Source: Prosthecobacter sp. (GTDB taxonomy: Bacteria > Verrucomicrobiota > Verrucomicrobiia > Verrucomicrobiales > Verrucomicrobiaceae). Taken from it: DNA of 32,876 bases. The notes under the pieces were generated by a model. That model saw only the letters and a program-made list of their open reading frames with translations, did not search any database and had not been told where the DNA came from. Positions 1 to 6,851 of this stretch are shown piece after piece. The DNA is taken from assembly GCA_021733925.1 (NCBI GenBank), contig JAIPJY010000022.1, positions 1 to 32,876 of the forward strand. The letters run 5' to 3'. The translations under genes were made by a program, and so were the position numbers. Numbering within the stretch: the first letter of the stretch is position 1; the number at the start of each line of letters is the position of its first letter.

Positions 1-1
1 A

Positions 2-112
2 GAAATTAAAGACGCTGAGAATCGGCTGTACGATTCTCGATTCATCACGACACATCTGGAATTGAGACTGGGGCCGAATTTGGAGGCTCTTATTGAGATT
101 CATGAGGTATGA
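2..112 (+). CDS. C-terminal end of an unknown protein (partial)
   Basis: A reading frame is open from the window edge to a TGA at 110-112 and gives about 36 residues ending in LEALIEIHEV. The other two forward frames hit a stop early (TAA at 7-9 in one, TGA at about 63-65 in the other), so this frame is the only forward candidate for the tail of a gene that starts outside the window. The tail is charged with alternating hydrophobics and shows no recognisable motif. It is too short to assign a family, and the call rests on frame openness alone. Confidence 0.35.
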   Translation, partial: EIKDAENRLYDSRFITTHLELRLGPNLEALIEIHEV

Positions 113-303
113 CACTCTAAGTCCGACAGGCTGCTAGTCATTCGGATTTACTCATTCGTCATTCATTCCAACCGCACCTGAGCCTCGCAGCACTGCGGCT
201 CTCAAATGCTCTGATGGCATTGCCTTCCCCCGCCCGCAAAGCGATAGACAAGCCCGGGCCTGCACGTTAAACCTCGCCCGATCGAATCTCACCCAACCCA
301 TTC
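113..303. other. Intergenic region with a repeat copy and a hairpin
   Basis: This gap separates the partial gene from the DUF1080 gene. It contains one copy of a 27-nt sequence (137-163, core ATTCGGATTTACTCATTCGT) that recurs at 3310-3336. It also holds an imperfect hairpin at 180-201 (GAGC..CGCAG-CA-CTGCG-GCTC) that could fold in the transcript of the upstream gene but has no T-run after it. No convincing promoter was identified. Confidence 0.5.
137..163 (+). repeat. Copy 1 of a 27-nt dispersed repeat
   Basis: The 27 bases at 137-163 are identical to those at 3310-3336. A 22-nt part of the same sequence occurs inverted at 3116-3137. The sequence has an internal near-repetition of ATTCG. All copies lie between genes. 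Its origin is unknown; it could be a fragment of a small non-coding element. Confidence 0.75.
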
Positions 304-1023
304 ATGAAACTGCACCTCGCCCTCGCCACCTTCCTTGCCTCCCTCTCCTTCGCCAGCGCGGCGGAAAAAGAAATCTTCAACGGCAAGGACCTCAGCGGCT
401 GGGAAGGCAACAAGGAGCTCTGGAGCGTGCAGGACGGCACCATCACAGGCAAGACCCCGGCGGATCCCGCCAACCCGGCCAAGAGCATCCTCAAGCACAA
501 CACCTTCCTCGTCTGGAAGGGCGGCACCGTGGGTGACTTCGAGCTGACGTTTCAATACCGCATCGAAAAAGGCAATTCGGGCGTGCAGTACCGCAGCAAG
601 GAACTGCCTGCAGGCGAGTTCGGCCCCATCATCAGCGGCTACCAGGCTGACTTCGAAGCTGGCAAGACCTACAGCGGCATTCTGTATGAAGAGCGCGGTC
701 GTGGCATCCTGGCCAAGCGTGGAGAGAAAACCGTGATCAAGCCCGCCGCCGACGGCGGCAAAAAGGCCGTGGTGGAAGTGACCGGCAGCGTGGGAGACAG
801 CGCCGCCATTCAGGCCGCCATCAAGGACGAAGACTGGAACGAGTACCGCATCGTCGCCAAGGGCAACCATGTGCAGCACTTCATCAACGGCCAGCAGACC
901 ATCGACGTGACCGACGAAGACGCCGCCAACGCGCCGAAGGAAGGCCTCCTGGCCCTGCAGATCCACGCCGGCCCGCCGATGGTCGTGCAGTTCAAAAACT
1001 TCAAGCTCGTCGAAACCAAGTAG
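304..1023 (+). CDS. Secreted DUF1080 (3-keto-disaccharide hydrolase family) protein
   Basis: A 239-residue protein with a Sec signal peptide (residues 1 to about 19, ending FASA) followed by one DUF1080 domain that fills the rest. The domain opens with the typical 'IFNGKDLSGWEG' and contains 'GDFELTFQYRIEKGNSGVQYRS' type strands (split here: GDFELTFQYRI, GNSGVQYRS). It ends with the usual concanavalin-like last strand, VVQFKNFKLVE. The family is now described as 3-keto-disaccharide hydrolase and is greatly expanded in Planctomycetota and Verrucomicrobiota, where members act outside the cytoplasm on oxidised glycosides. The next gene starts 21 bp downstream on the same strand, so co-transcription is likely. 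The exact substrate cannot be told from the sequence. Confidence 0.9.
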   Translation: MKLHLALATFLASLSFASAAEKEIFNGKDLSGWEGNKELWSVQDGTITGKTPADPANPAKSILKHNTFLVWKGGTVGDFELTFQYRIEKGNSGVQYRSKELPAGEFGPIISGYQADFEAGKTYSGILYEERGRGILAKRGEKTVIKPAADGGKKAVVEVTGSVGDSAAIQAAIKDEDWNEYRIVAKGNHVQHFINGQQTIDVTDEDAANAPKEGLLALQIHAGPPMVVQFKNFKLVETK

Positions 1024-1044
1024 TCGTGCTTTGTTAGCCCCATC

Positions 1045-1764
1045 ATGACCCGCACGCTTTTCTCCGCGCTTCTTCTGTTCACCTGCGGCCTTGTCACCAA
1101 GGCCGCCGCAGACACCGAATACCTCGTCGTCAGCGGCGGGCCTGCGTCACGGAGTTTTGAGGATCTGCGCCGTCCCGGAGAGCAGCATGATCGCTGGTGG
1201 GGCAATTTCATCCGAACCGCCCGTGTGCGCATGCAGGAGATCCACCACGACATGCCAGCGGGCACCCGCATCACCTGGCTGGTGTATCGGGACGCCTACG
1301 TGCGCCGCGCTGCTGCGGAGCACCAGCCGCTGACGCAGAATGTGGAGTCCGTGACCCAGGCCTACCCGTACATCAACCTCGTCTGGTTTCGCACCACGGA
1401 CGAGCTGATCCGCTACATCAACAACGGCGCCTCCGGGCGCGGCAGCTTGAAGATTTCCGGCTTCGAGTACTTCGGCCACTCGAACAAGTTCAGCTTCATG
1501 TTTGACTACAGCTCGGACACCTATGGCACCTCCACCGCGTGGCTGCATGAGCACGACCTGCACAAGCTCAGCCGCTGGGCCTTCAGCTCCAAGGCCTACT
1601 GCCAGAGCTGGGGCTGCCACACCGCCGAGAGCTTCAGCAAAGCCTGGAAACGCGCCACCGGCACCTTCATGGTCGGCGCCCAGGGCAAGACCGACTACTC
1701 CGACATGCACCTGCGCAACTGGCACGTGGGCCTTTCCAGCGGAGCGCGTTGGGTGAAGCGGTAG
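1045..1764 (+). CDS. Unknown secreted protein with a possible clan CD (caspase-like) His/Cys dyad
   Basis: A 239-residue protein with a signal peptide (hydrophobic residues 5-20, cleavage near KAAA-D). I do not recognise a named family. The central part has 'ISGFEYFGHSNKF', with a strand leading to His145. About 45 residues later comes 'AYCQSWGCHTAES', with a strand leading to Cys191, and then 'WKRATGTFMVGAQGKTDY'. A strand ending in GH, then a strand ending in xC, is how caspase-like clan CD peptidases (CHAT, C80, gingipain types) place their dyad. A catalytic role is therefore a reasonable inference but not shown. There are no transmembrane segments after the signal. It probably shares a transcript with the DUF1080 gene 21 bp upstream. 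A REP-like element follows its stop. Confidence 0.75.
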   Translation: MTRTLFSALLLFTCGLVTKAAADTEYLVVSGGPASRSFEDLRRPGEQHDRWWGNFIRTARVRMQEIHHDMPAGTRITWLVYRDAYVRRAAAEHQPLTQNVESVTQAYPYINLVWFRTTDELIRYINNGASGRGSLKISGFEYFGHSNKFSFMFDYSSDTYGTSTAWLHEHDLHKLSRWAFSSKAYCQSWGCHTAESFSKAWKRATGTFMVGAQGKTDYSDMHLRNWHVGLSSGARWVKR

Positions 1765-1856
1765 GAAAAGCAGCGCGCGCCTTTCGGCTATGTAACAAGG
1801 AATCCCCCCTGCTCCCCAGGAATAGGGCTGGTTTTCGTTTCCACGTTACCCCCCTC

Positions 1857-1915
1857 GTAGCCCAAGCCTCAGGCTTGGTCAGCACACGGCACGGCAAGCG
1901 GGACGCTTGCACTAC
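1857..1915. repeat. REP-like pair: GTAG-hairpin and inverted hairpin-CTAC
   Basis: The element begins with GTAG (1857-1860), followed by a hairpin CCAAGCC-TCA-GGCTTGG (1862-1878). It ends with a second hairpin GCAAGCG-GGA-CGCTTGC (1894-1910) and CTAC (1912-1915). On the minus strand the second half also reads GTAG, then a stem, then a TCC loop, so the two units face each other. This matches the layout of bacterial interspersed mosaic elements built from REP units, in which GTAG precedes a hairpin recognised by RAYT (TnpA-REP) proteins. It lies between two convergent genes, 7 bp from the osmC-like stop. Confidence 0.7.
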
Positions 1916-1921
1916 GCCCCC

Positions 1922-2338
1922 CTACTTCCCGCTCCACACAAACGTCACCGGCTTGTCGATGTCCGGGTGCACGCTGTGGTGCACGGGGCAGCCGAGGGCG
2001 GTGGCTTCGAGGAGCTTGCGGTCGGGGTGGTCTTCCGGCAGCGGAATCTCGATGGTGATGGGCAGGGCCACGATGCGGCGCGGGCTGTCCGCGCTCATGT
2101 GCTTTTCCACGCCGACCTTCATGCCGACGATGTCGTAGCCCTTCTGCTGCGCCTTGATGCCGATGACCGTGGCCATGCAGGTGGCCAGCGCCGTGGCCAC
2201 AAGGTCGGTGGGGCTGAAGGACTCGCCCTTCCCGTTGTTGTCCACCGGCGCATCGGTGATGCTCTGATTCTGCGACGGGCCATGCGTGGCCCGGCAGCGC
2301 AGGCCGCCTTCGTATTCGACGCTGATGGAGATGGCCAT
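1922..2338 (-). CDS. OsmC/Ohr family peroxide-detoxifying protein
   Basis: A 138-residue cytoplasmic protein of the usual OsmC-family length. It has the N-terminal strand pattern 'VEYEGGLRCRATHG' and the helix 'FSPTDLVATALATCMATV', which carries the first conserved cysteine (Cys54). The second cysteine is in 'GCPVHHSVHP' (Cys117). These two cysteines form the peroxidatic/resolving pair that reduces organic hydroperoxides. It belongs to the YhfA/OsmC branch rather than clearly to Ohr. The gene lies 21 bp downstream of the cupredoxin gene on the same strand, so the two are probably co-transcribed, with a shared oxidative-stress or electron-transfer theme. The family call is firm; the substrate is not known. 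Confidence 0.9.
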   Translation of the reverse strand: MAISISVEYEGGLRCRATHGPSQNQSITDAPVDNNGKGESFSPTDLVATALATCMATVIGIKAQQKGYDIVGMKVGVEKHMSADSPRRIVALPITIEIPLPEDHPDRKLLEATALGCPVHHSVHPDIDKPVTFVWSGK

Positions 2339-2359
2339 GGTCGGCGAAAGGTGGAAAAC

Positions 2360-2992
2360 TTACTGCACGGTGATGGTGCCGTTCATGAGCATGAAGTGCC
2401 CTGGGAACGTGCAGAAGTAGGGATACTCACCGGCAGCGGGCAGGCTGAACTCAATGGTCTCGCTGGTGCCAGTCTGAAGCAGCTTGGTGTGGGTGAGGAT
2501 GTTCGGGGAGTCAGGGATGAAGCCTTTGTCCGGCAGCGTCATGCCGGCGGTGGCGATTTCCGACATCTTGTCCTTGGTGCCCAGCTTGCCGACCACCACA
2601 TTGTGAGGCAGCGGCAGGGGGTGGGTGTTGTTGAAAGTCAGCTTGATCTTCTGTCCCACTTTGGCGCTGATGACCTTGACGTCATAGGCCATCCCTGTGG
2701 GGCCGTCTGGCTTGAGGGTGACTTCTAGCACGGGCAGATCTGAGGCAGGGGCTGCTGCAGTCGTCGCAGCGGCAGCAGGGGCTGCGGCGGCGGGTGCAGC
2801 AGCAGCAGGGGTTGCGGCTTCCCCGGCTGGAGGAGCATCGGCAACCGGCTTCGGACGCAGGGAGCCCAGACCGTCAAAGACAAAGGCCAGCACCCACAGC
2901 AGAACGATCCCGCCGATGGCAGATCCGATGATCACATTGAGGACAGACCAGATGGAGGAGGATTTTTCCGAAGAAGAGGAGGGCGCGGACAT
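2360..2992 (-). CDS. Membrane-anchored type I copper protein (azurin/auracyanin-like cupredoxin)
   Basis: The chosen start (MSAPSSSSEK) gives 210 residues; an upstream ATG at 3070 would add 26 residues with no signal features. Residues 1-15 are Ser-rich. Residues 17-39 form one transmembrane helix, followed by an Ala/Pro-rich flexible linker (about 50-84) and a cupredoxin domain (about 88-210). The copper ligands can be read: His130 in 'LPLPHNVVV', then Cys194 and His199 in 'CTFPGHFMLM', with Met203 at the azurin axial position. This predicts a mononuclear blue-copper electron carrier tethered to the membrane and facing the periplasm, close to auracyanin or azurin. The osmC-like gene follows by 21 bp. 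Confidence 0.9.
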   Translation of the reverse strand: MSAPSSSSEKSSSIWSVLNVIIGSAIGGIVLLWVLAFVFDGLGSLRPKPVADAPPAGEAATPAAAAPAAAAPAAAATTAAAPASDLPVLEVTLKPDGPTGMAYDVKVISAKVGQKIKLTFNNTHPLPLPHNVVVGKLGTKDKMSEIATAGMTLPDKGFIPDSPNILTHTKLLQTGTSETIEFSLPAAGEYPYFCTFPGHFMLMNGTITVQ

Positions 2993-3363
2993 GGGCTTGG
3001 GGGTGGGGATTGAACGCCCATCAGAGCACAGCAGCGCCTGAAAGCAACCACCGTGTACCGAGGGAAGCACCGGTCAAAGCAGGTTTGAGCGGCCAGGGCG
3101 TGAAGGGAGCCCGAAAATGACGAATGAGTAAATCCGAGCCGAGCAGAGCGAGACAGACGACCGAAGGGAGCCCGGAGGGTGAGCGAAGCGAATCAATCAC
3201 TAAAAAATGACGAAGTTCGCGGCTCGGTGTGTTGCATCGGCCATTGCCTGAATGAGGGTGTGACAAGCAGTGCGGCTGGCCTCCGCCCTTCGGATTTCGG
3301 CATTATCTCGTCATTCGGATTTACTCATTCGTCATTTGATCAATGCCAGCAAAATCAGCGTCG
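2993..3363. other. Gene-free region of about 370 bp with repeats
   Basis: No credible gene is present; short open frames here have no signal, motif or codon pattern. The stretch contains an inverted pair of the dispersed repeat (3116-3137 and 3315-3336) enclosing about 177 bp. It also has a direct repeat GAAGGGAGCCC at 3102-3112 and 3163-3173. The cupredoxin promoter should lie at the left end, reading leftwards. The base composition is patchier than in the flanking genes. Confidence 0.55.
3116..3336. repeat. MITE-like region bounded by inverted copies of a dispersed repeat
   Basis: The left arm at 3116-3137 is the exact reverse complement of 3315-3336 (22 nt). The right copy extends to the full 27-nt unit at 3310-3336, which matches 137-163. 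The roughly 220-bp size, inverted ends and lack of an ORF resemble a miniature inverted-repeat element. I see no target-site duplication, so mobility is only a suggestion. Confidence 0.5.
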
Positions 3364-4212
3364 TTACCGAGCCACTCCCGCCACCTCCGCCATCGCCTGC
3401 CCGATCTGCGGTGAAATCAGGTCCAAAAGGTCATTGTGATGCCCGCCCGGCACGGCATGAAATTTCACCACCTGCGGGTGGGCCGCCGCCAGTTCACGCC
3501 CCATGCTCACGGGGATCACCTCATCCTCCGCGCCATGGAAAATCACGAAGCGGGCTCCCGTGCGTGTTGTGACGTGGCCCAGTGTTTTGCGATTGTCGTA
3601 CCGGTGCAGGTTCAGGTAGCACAGCGGCCAGCCGAGCACGATGCGGCCCATGTCCGTCATGGTGGTGAAGGGGGACAGCAGCACCCCGCGCCGGATGTCG
3701 AGATCCTCCGCCGCCATCAAAGACGCCGCAGCGCCCAGCGAATGGCCCAGCACCGCCAGATGAGGCAGCATCTCCGCCTGGGACGTGTGCAGGTGCTTTG
3801 CCAGCGCCTCCACCGCCGCCTTGCCGCTCTCACGAATCCGCCCCGGTGTGGGTTTGCCCGCGCACTCGCCATAGCTCGGGTAATCGACCAGCAGATACGC
3901 AAAGCGGTCGTCCCACTCGTCAGTGAACTGCAGCCAGTCGAGCGCCAGCGAGCCATTCCCGGCGAAGCAGAGCCAGACCGTCTGCGGCAGCCCGGTGGCA
4001 GGTGTGCGTGGGGGGATGTAGAACGCCGTCTGGAGCCCCTGGGAGGTCTCAAAAAGCAGGCGCTCACCTTTGGCCGCTTGCAGCATGTTCTCATACTCCG
4101 CCCGGTAAGGATTCGGGTGGTAGATGAGACTGGACTGGCAGCTGAGGAGAAAGATCAAAGGCGTGAGAACGAGGATGGCGGTGAGGCGCAGCAGGCGTTT
4201 CCGGAGCGTCAT
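3364..4212 (-). CDS. Alpha/beta hydrolase, predicted lipoprotein
   Basis: A 282-residue protein. The N-terminus has a basic start, a hydrophobic stretch and a lipobox-like 'FLLSC' with Cys25, pointing to lipid anchoring after signal peptidase II cleavage. The hydrolase core has 'CFAGNGSLALDWL' (an oxyanion-loop-like segment) and the nucleophile elbow 'VLGHSLGAA' (Ser158). 'FHGAEDEVIPVS' supplies Asp230, and 'VPGGHHND' supplies the His (258 or 259), so the catalytic triad is complete. The fold resembles the BAAT/YfhR-like serine hydrolases often annotated as peptidases or esterases; the substrate is unknown. The gene follows the small BamE-like membrane protein by 5 bp and is likely translated from the same mRNA. 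Confidence 0.87.
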   Translation of the reverse strand: MTLRKRLLRLTAILVLTPLIFLLSCQSSLIYHPNPYRAEYENMLQAAKGERLLFETSQGLQTAFYIPPRTPATGLPQTVWLCFAGNGSLALDWLQFTDEWDDRFAYLLVDYPSYGECAGKPTPGRIRESGKAAVEALAKHLHTSQAEMLPHLAVLGHSLGAAASLMAAEDLDIRRGVLLSPFTTMTDMGRIVLGWPLCYLNLHRYDNRKTLGHVTTRTGARFVIFHGAEDEVIPVSMGRELAAAHPQVVKFHAVPGGHHNDLLDLISPQIGQAMAEVAGVAR

Positions 4213-4217
4213 GGGGT

Positions 4218-4658
4218 TCAGTCGGGGGAATAGGTTTTGGCGACCACTTTGCCCTCCTTGAGAGTCAGGAGGATGGCCTCGCAGTTCAGGGAGCTTTTGG
4301 GGTCCTCGGGGTCCATGAAAAAGGTCAGTACATCGGCTTCCTCCATGAAAATGTGCGGGGCCCGCCGGGGACCTTCGGCAGGGTAAATCTGCGCCTGCAG
4401 GGCCATCACCTCATCACGCGTCATGCCGATCTGGATGCCCTCATAAAAATCTTTGTAGCTGCGAATGCGCGCATCCACCCACTCAGGATTCACCGTCACG
4501 AGCACCAGCCCGGTCGGTGCCAGCGCCAGTAGGGCGATCAGCACCAGCAGCACCCTCAAGACCCAACTGCGCACCCGAAATACAGTGATCAGCATGATCA
4601 CCGTAACCACAGAGCCAAGCACAGCCAGCACAAAGATAGGATGGGGCGAGGAGCTCAT
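4218..4658 (-). CDS. Small membrane protein with a BamE/SmpA-like domain
   Basis: The start at 4658 (MSSSPHPIF) is preferred over the ATG at 4688, because the first helix begins right after it; this gives 146 residues. Residues 7-25 and about 30-52 are two transmembrane helices. The remaining part, about 95 residues, holds 'YEGIQIGMTRDEVMAL', which resembles the first helix of SmpA/OmlA (BamE)-type domains, and a strand 'VLTFFMDPED'. The two-helix anchor is unlike true BamE, which is a lipoprotein, so the resemblance may be structural only. It forms an apparent operon with the lipoprotein hydrolase 5 bp downstream. The function is unknown. Confidence 0.7.
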   Translation of the reverse strand: MSSSPHPIFVLAVLGSVVTVIMLITVFRVRSWVLRVLLVLIALLALAPTGLVLVTVNPEWVDARIRSYKDFYEGIQIGMTRDEVMALQAQIYPAEGPRRAPHIFMEEADVLTFFMDPEDPKSSLNCEAILLTLKEGKVVAKTYSPD

Positions 4659-4778
4659 TTTTGTGATGCTGAGCGATGCCGCCTGCAAAGGCGATCTAAA
4701 AAAGCCGTGCCCAAGTGCCCCCGAGGGATGGGCGGCAAAAAGACTCAGCCGGAGGAGATCGAAAAACGTAATGAATCA

Positions 4779-4814
4779 CAGGGGGTGCCTCAAGGCGCAA
4801 CAACCCACCCCCTG
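4779..4814. promoter_or_regulatory. Inverted repeat just upstream of the universal stress protein start
   Basis: CAGGGGGTG at 4779-4787 is matched by CACCCCCTG at 4806-4814, with an 18-nt spacer. The right arm ends 9 nt before the chosen ATG (4824), over the place where a ribosome binding site would sit. It could be an operator or an mRNA hairpin controlling translation. No transcription factor can be named. Confidence 0.4.
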
Positions 4815-4823
4815 CTTCAAGCT

Positions 4824-5345
4824 ATGAAAACCATACTTGCACTCATCGATTTTTCCGACGTCAGCGCGAAAATCCTCGATCACGCTGAAGAGCACGCCAA
4901 GGCCTTCGGCGGTGATGTCGTTCTCATCCATGTCGTGCCACCGGAACCGCTGGTGGTGGATTTTGAGCCGCCCGCCGTCCCTCCAGACGTGTTCAAGACA
5001 CGGCAGAAGGAGTTGTTCGTCATGCGTGACACTTTGATCGAGCATGGAGTCCAGGCCACGGCGCAATTGTATGGCGGCCTGCTGCTGGAGACCGTGCTGG
5101 ACCAGATCGCCAGCCTCGACCCGGATGTCATCATCATGGGCTCCCATGGTCACGGCGCGCTGTACCATCTGATCGTCGGCAGTGTCACGGAAGGCGTCAT
5201 CAAGCACGCCAGCCGTCCCGTTCTCGTCATCCCGAGCGTGCCAGTACCAAAGACCCATCTGGTGAAGGCGGCCGTCAAGAAAGCCCGCCGAGGAGCAATG
5301 GGTGAAGCGATCGGCGTGCTCGGCGGGATGCCCCTCCCGCCTTGA
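4824..5345 (+). CDS. Universal stress protein (UspA family)
   Basis: The start at 4824 (MKTILALIDFSDVS) is the canonical Usp beginning; the open frame extends further upstream but that part is not protein-like. It gives 173 residues with one Usp domain (1-145), including 'ILALIDFSD' and the nucleotide-binding glycine motif 'GSHGHGALYHLIVGS', which fits G-2x-G-9x-G-S. This suggests an ATP-binding Usp. A basic tail of about 25 residues follows the domain. Usp proteins are cytoplasmic and help cells survive starvation, oxidants or stasis. The gene is convergent with fumC, with 16 bp between the stops, and a short inverted repeat lies just upstream. Confidence 0.9.
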   Translation: MKTILALIDFSDVSAKILDHAEEHAKAFGGDVVLIHVVPPEPLVVDFEPPAVPPDVFKTRQKELFVMRDTLIEHGVQATAQLYGGLLLETVLDQIASLDPDVIIMGSHGHGALYHLIVGSVTEGVIKHASRPVLVIPSVPVPKTHLVKAAVKKARRGAMGEAIGVLGGMPLPP

Positions 5346-5361
5346 GGTGGCTGCGCGGGGG

Positions 5362-6786
5362 TCACCCCCCTCCCCCGCCCACCAGGCCCGCATCCGGCCG
5401 GGTCATCCGGACAGGATCAAGCGCCTCATTCAGTTCGGCTTCGGTGAGGCCGAGCTCGCCGAGCCTCTCCATGCAAAGCTGTCGAACCGGGGTGCCCGTC
5501 TTGGCGCTGAGCTTGGCAATCTCAGCCGCCTTGTCATAACCGATCCTGGAATTCAAACCGGTGACCATGGCGAGGCTGTGCTCGATGAAACTTGTGCAGC
5601 GCCCCTGGTTCGCCACGATGCTGTCCACACAGCGCACGCTGAGGAGCGTGGTGGCATTCGTCAGCAGTTCGATGCTTTCCAGCAGCGCGGCGGCGAGCGC
5701 GGGCATCATGACGTTCAGTTCCAGATTCCCATTAGCAGCGCACCAGGTGACGGTGGTGTCATTACCCATGACCCGCGCACAGACCTGCATGAGGCTCTCG
5801 CACATCACGGGATTGACCTTGCCGGGCATGATGGAACTGCCGGGCTGCGTGGCAGGCAGGCTGATCTCACCGATCGCGCACTGCGGGCCCGAACTCAGCC
5901 AGCGAAGGTCGTTGGCGATCTTGAAGAGGCTGGTGGCGATGGTCTTGATCTGGCCGCTGACCTCCACAAGGCCGTCCTTCGCAGACTGCGCTTCAAAGTG
6001 GTCCTCGGCCTCGCAGAAAGGCAGGCCCGTCTTCTCAGCCAGCAGGGCGATGGCGCGGCGCGACATCTCCGGGTGGCCGTTCAAACCGGTGCCCACCGCC
6101 GTGCCACCGAGCGGCAGTTCCATGATGGCATCCAGCGCCTTGTGAACCCGCTCATAGGCGAGCTCCAGCTGCCGCGTGTAACCTTTGAATTCCTGCCCGA
6201 GGCGCACAGGCGTGGCATCCATGAGATGCGTGCGGCCGATTTTAAGCACGTCCCAAAACTCCATGCTTTTCTTGAGCAGCGCGCTTTGCAGACGTTCCAG
6301 CGCTGGCAGCAGCTTCCGGTTCAACTCCTGCGCCACACCGATGTGCACCGCCGTGGGAAAGGTGTCGTTGCTCGACTGCCCCATGTTCACATGGTCATTT
6401 GGATGCACGGGATTCTTGGCACCCAGCGGCTTCCCTGCGATCTGGCACGCACGGTTTGAGATGACCTCGTTCACATTCATGTTCGTGCTCGTGCCAGAAC
6501 CAGTCTGATAAATGTCGATCACGAACTGCGCATCATGCCTGCCCTCGGCCACCTCCAATGCAGCCTGCTCGATGAGCACCGCCTTGTCCTGCGGCAGCAG
6601 TCCCAGCTCCTGATGCGCATGCGCGGCAGCCCACTTGATGAGGCCGTAGGCATGGATGACGGGCAGCGGCACACACCGCCCGCTGACGGGGAAGTTCAAC
6701 ACCGCACGCTGCGTGCTGGCGCCGTAGAGCGCCTCCGCCGGCACGGACATCTCCCCCATGCTGTCTCTTTCAGTGCGCGTGTTCAT
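5362..6786 (-). CDS. fumC: Fumarate hydratase class II
   Basis: The start at 6786 (MNTRTERDSMGEM) gives 474 residues, the normal class II size; the open frame upstream lacks family sequence. The fumarase/aspartase superfamily signature 'GSSIMPGKVNP' is present, along with 'GQSSNDTFPTAVHI', 'GRTHLMDATPVRLGQE' and 'TGLNGHPEMS'. These place it as FumC, an iron-independent homotetramer converting fumarate to L-malate in the TCA cycle, rather than aspartase or argininosuccinate lyase. The C-terminus ends in a run of glycines coded by a G-rich stretch beside the stop codon, an odd but probably harmless extension. The gene converges with the Usp gene. Confidence 0.96.
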   Translation of the reverse strand: MNTRTERDSMGEMSVPAEALYGASTQRAVLNFPVSGRCVPLPVIHAYGLIKWAAAHAHQELGLLPQDKAVLIEQAALEVAEGRHDAQFVIDIYQTGSGTSTNMNVNEVISNRACQIAGKPLGAKNPVHPNDHVNMGQSSNDTFPTAVHIGVAQELNRKLLPALERLQSALLKKSMEFWDVLKIGRTHLMDATPVRLGQEFKGYTRQLELAYERVHKALDAIMELPLGGTAVGTGLNGHPEMSRRAIALLAEKTGLPFCEAEDHFEAQSAKDGLVEVSGQIKTIATSLFKIANDLRWLSSGPQCAIGEISLPATQPGSSIMPGKVNPVMCESLMQVCARVMGNDTTVTWCAANGNLELNVMMPALAAALLESIELLTNATTLLSVRCVDSIVANQGRCTSFIEHSLAMVTGLNSRIGYDKAAEIAKLSAKTGTPVRQLCMERLGELGLTEAELNEALDPVRMTRPDAGLVGGGGG

Positions 6787-6851
6787 GGCAGTAGATACGT
6801 TCGCAATCAAGTGAGCGCACCAAAGTCCCAAAAGCAAATAGCGGGGGCATT

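Noticed and set aside
1857-1915. Possible CRISPR-like repeat-spacer unit
   Set aside because: There are two inverted hairpins with different stems, no direct repeats at regular spacing, and no cas genes.
5355-5378. GC-only hairpin (GCGGGGG/CCCCCGC) between usp and fumC stops as a terminator
   Set aside because: No T-run on either side, and the pairing is explained by the low-complexity G/C stretch coding the FumC glycine tail.
5302-6459. Plus-strand open frame (385 codons) opposite fumC
   Set aside because: Shadow of fumC; no recognisable protein features.
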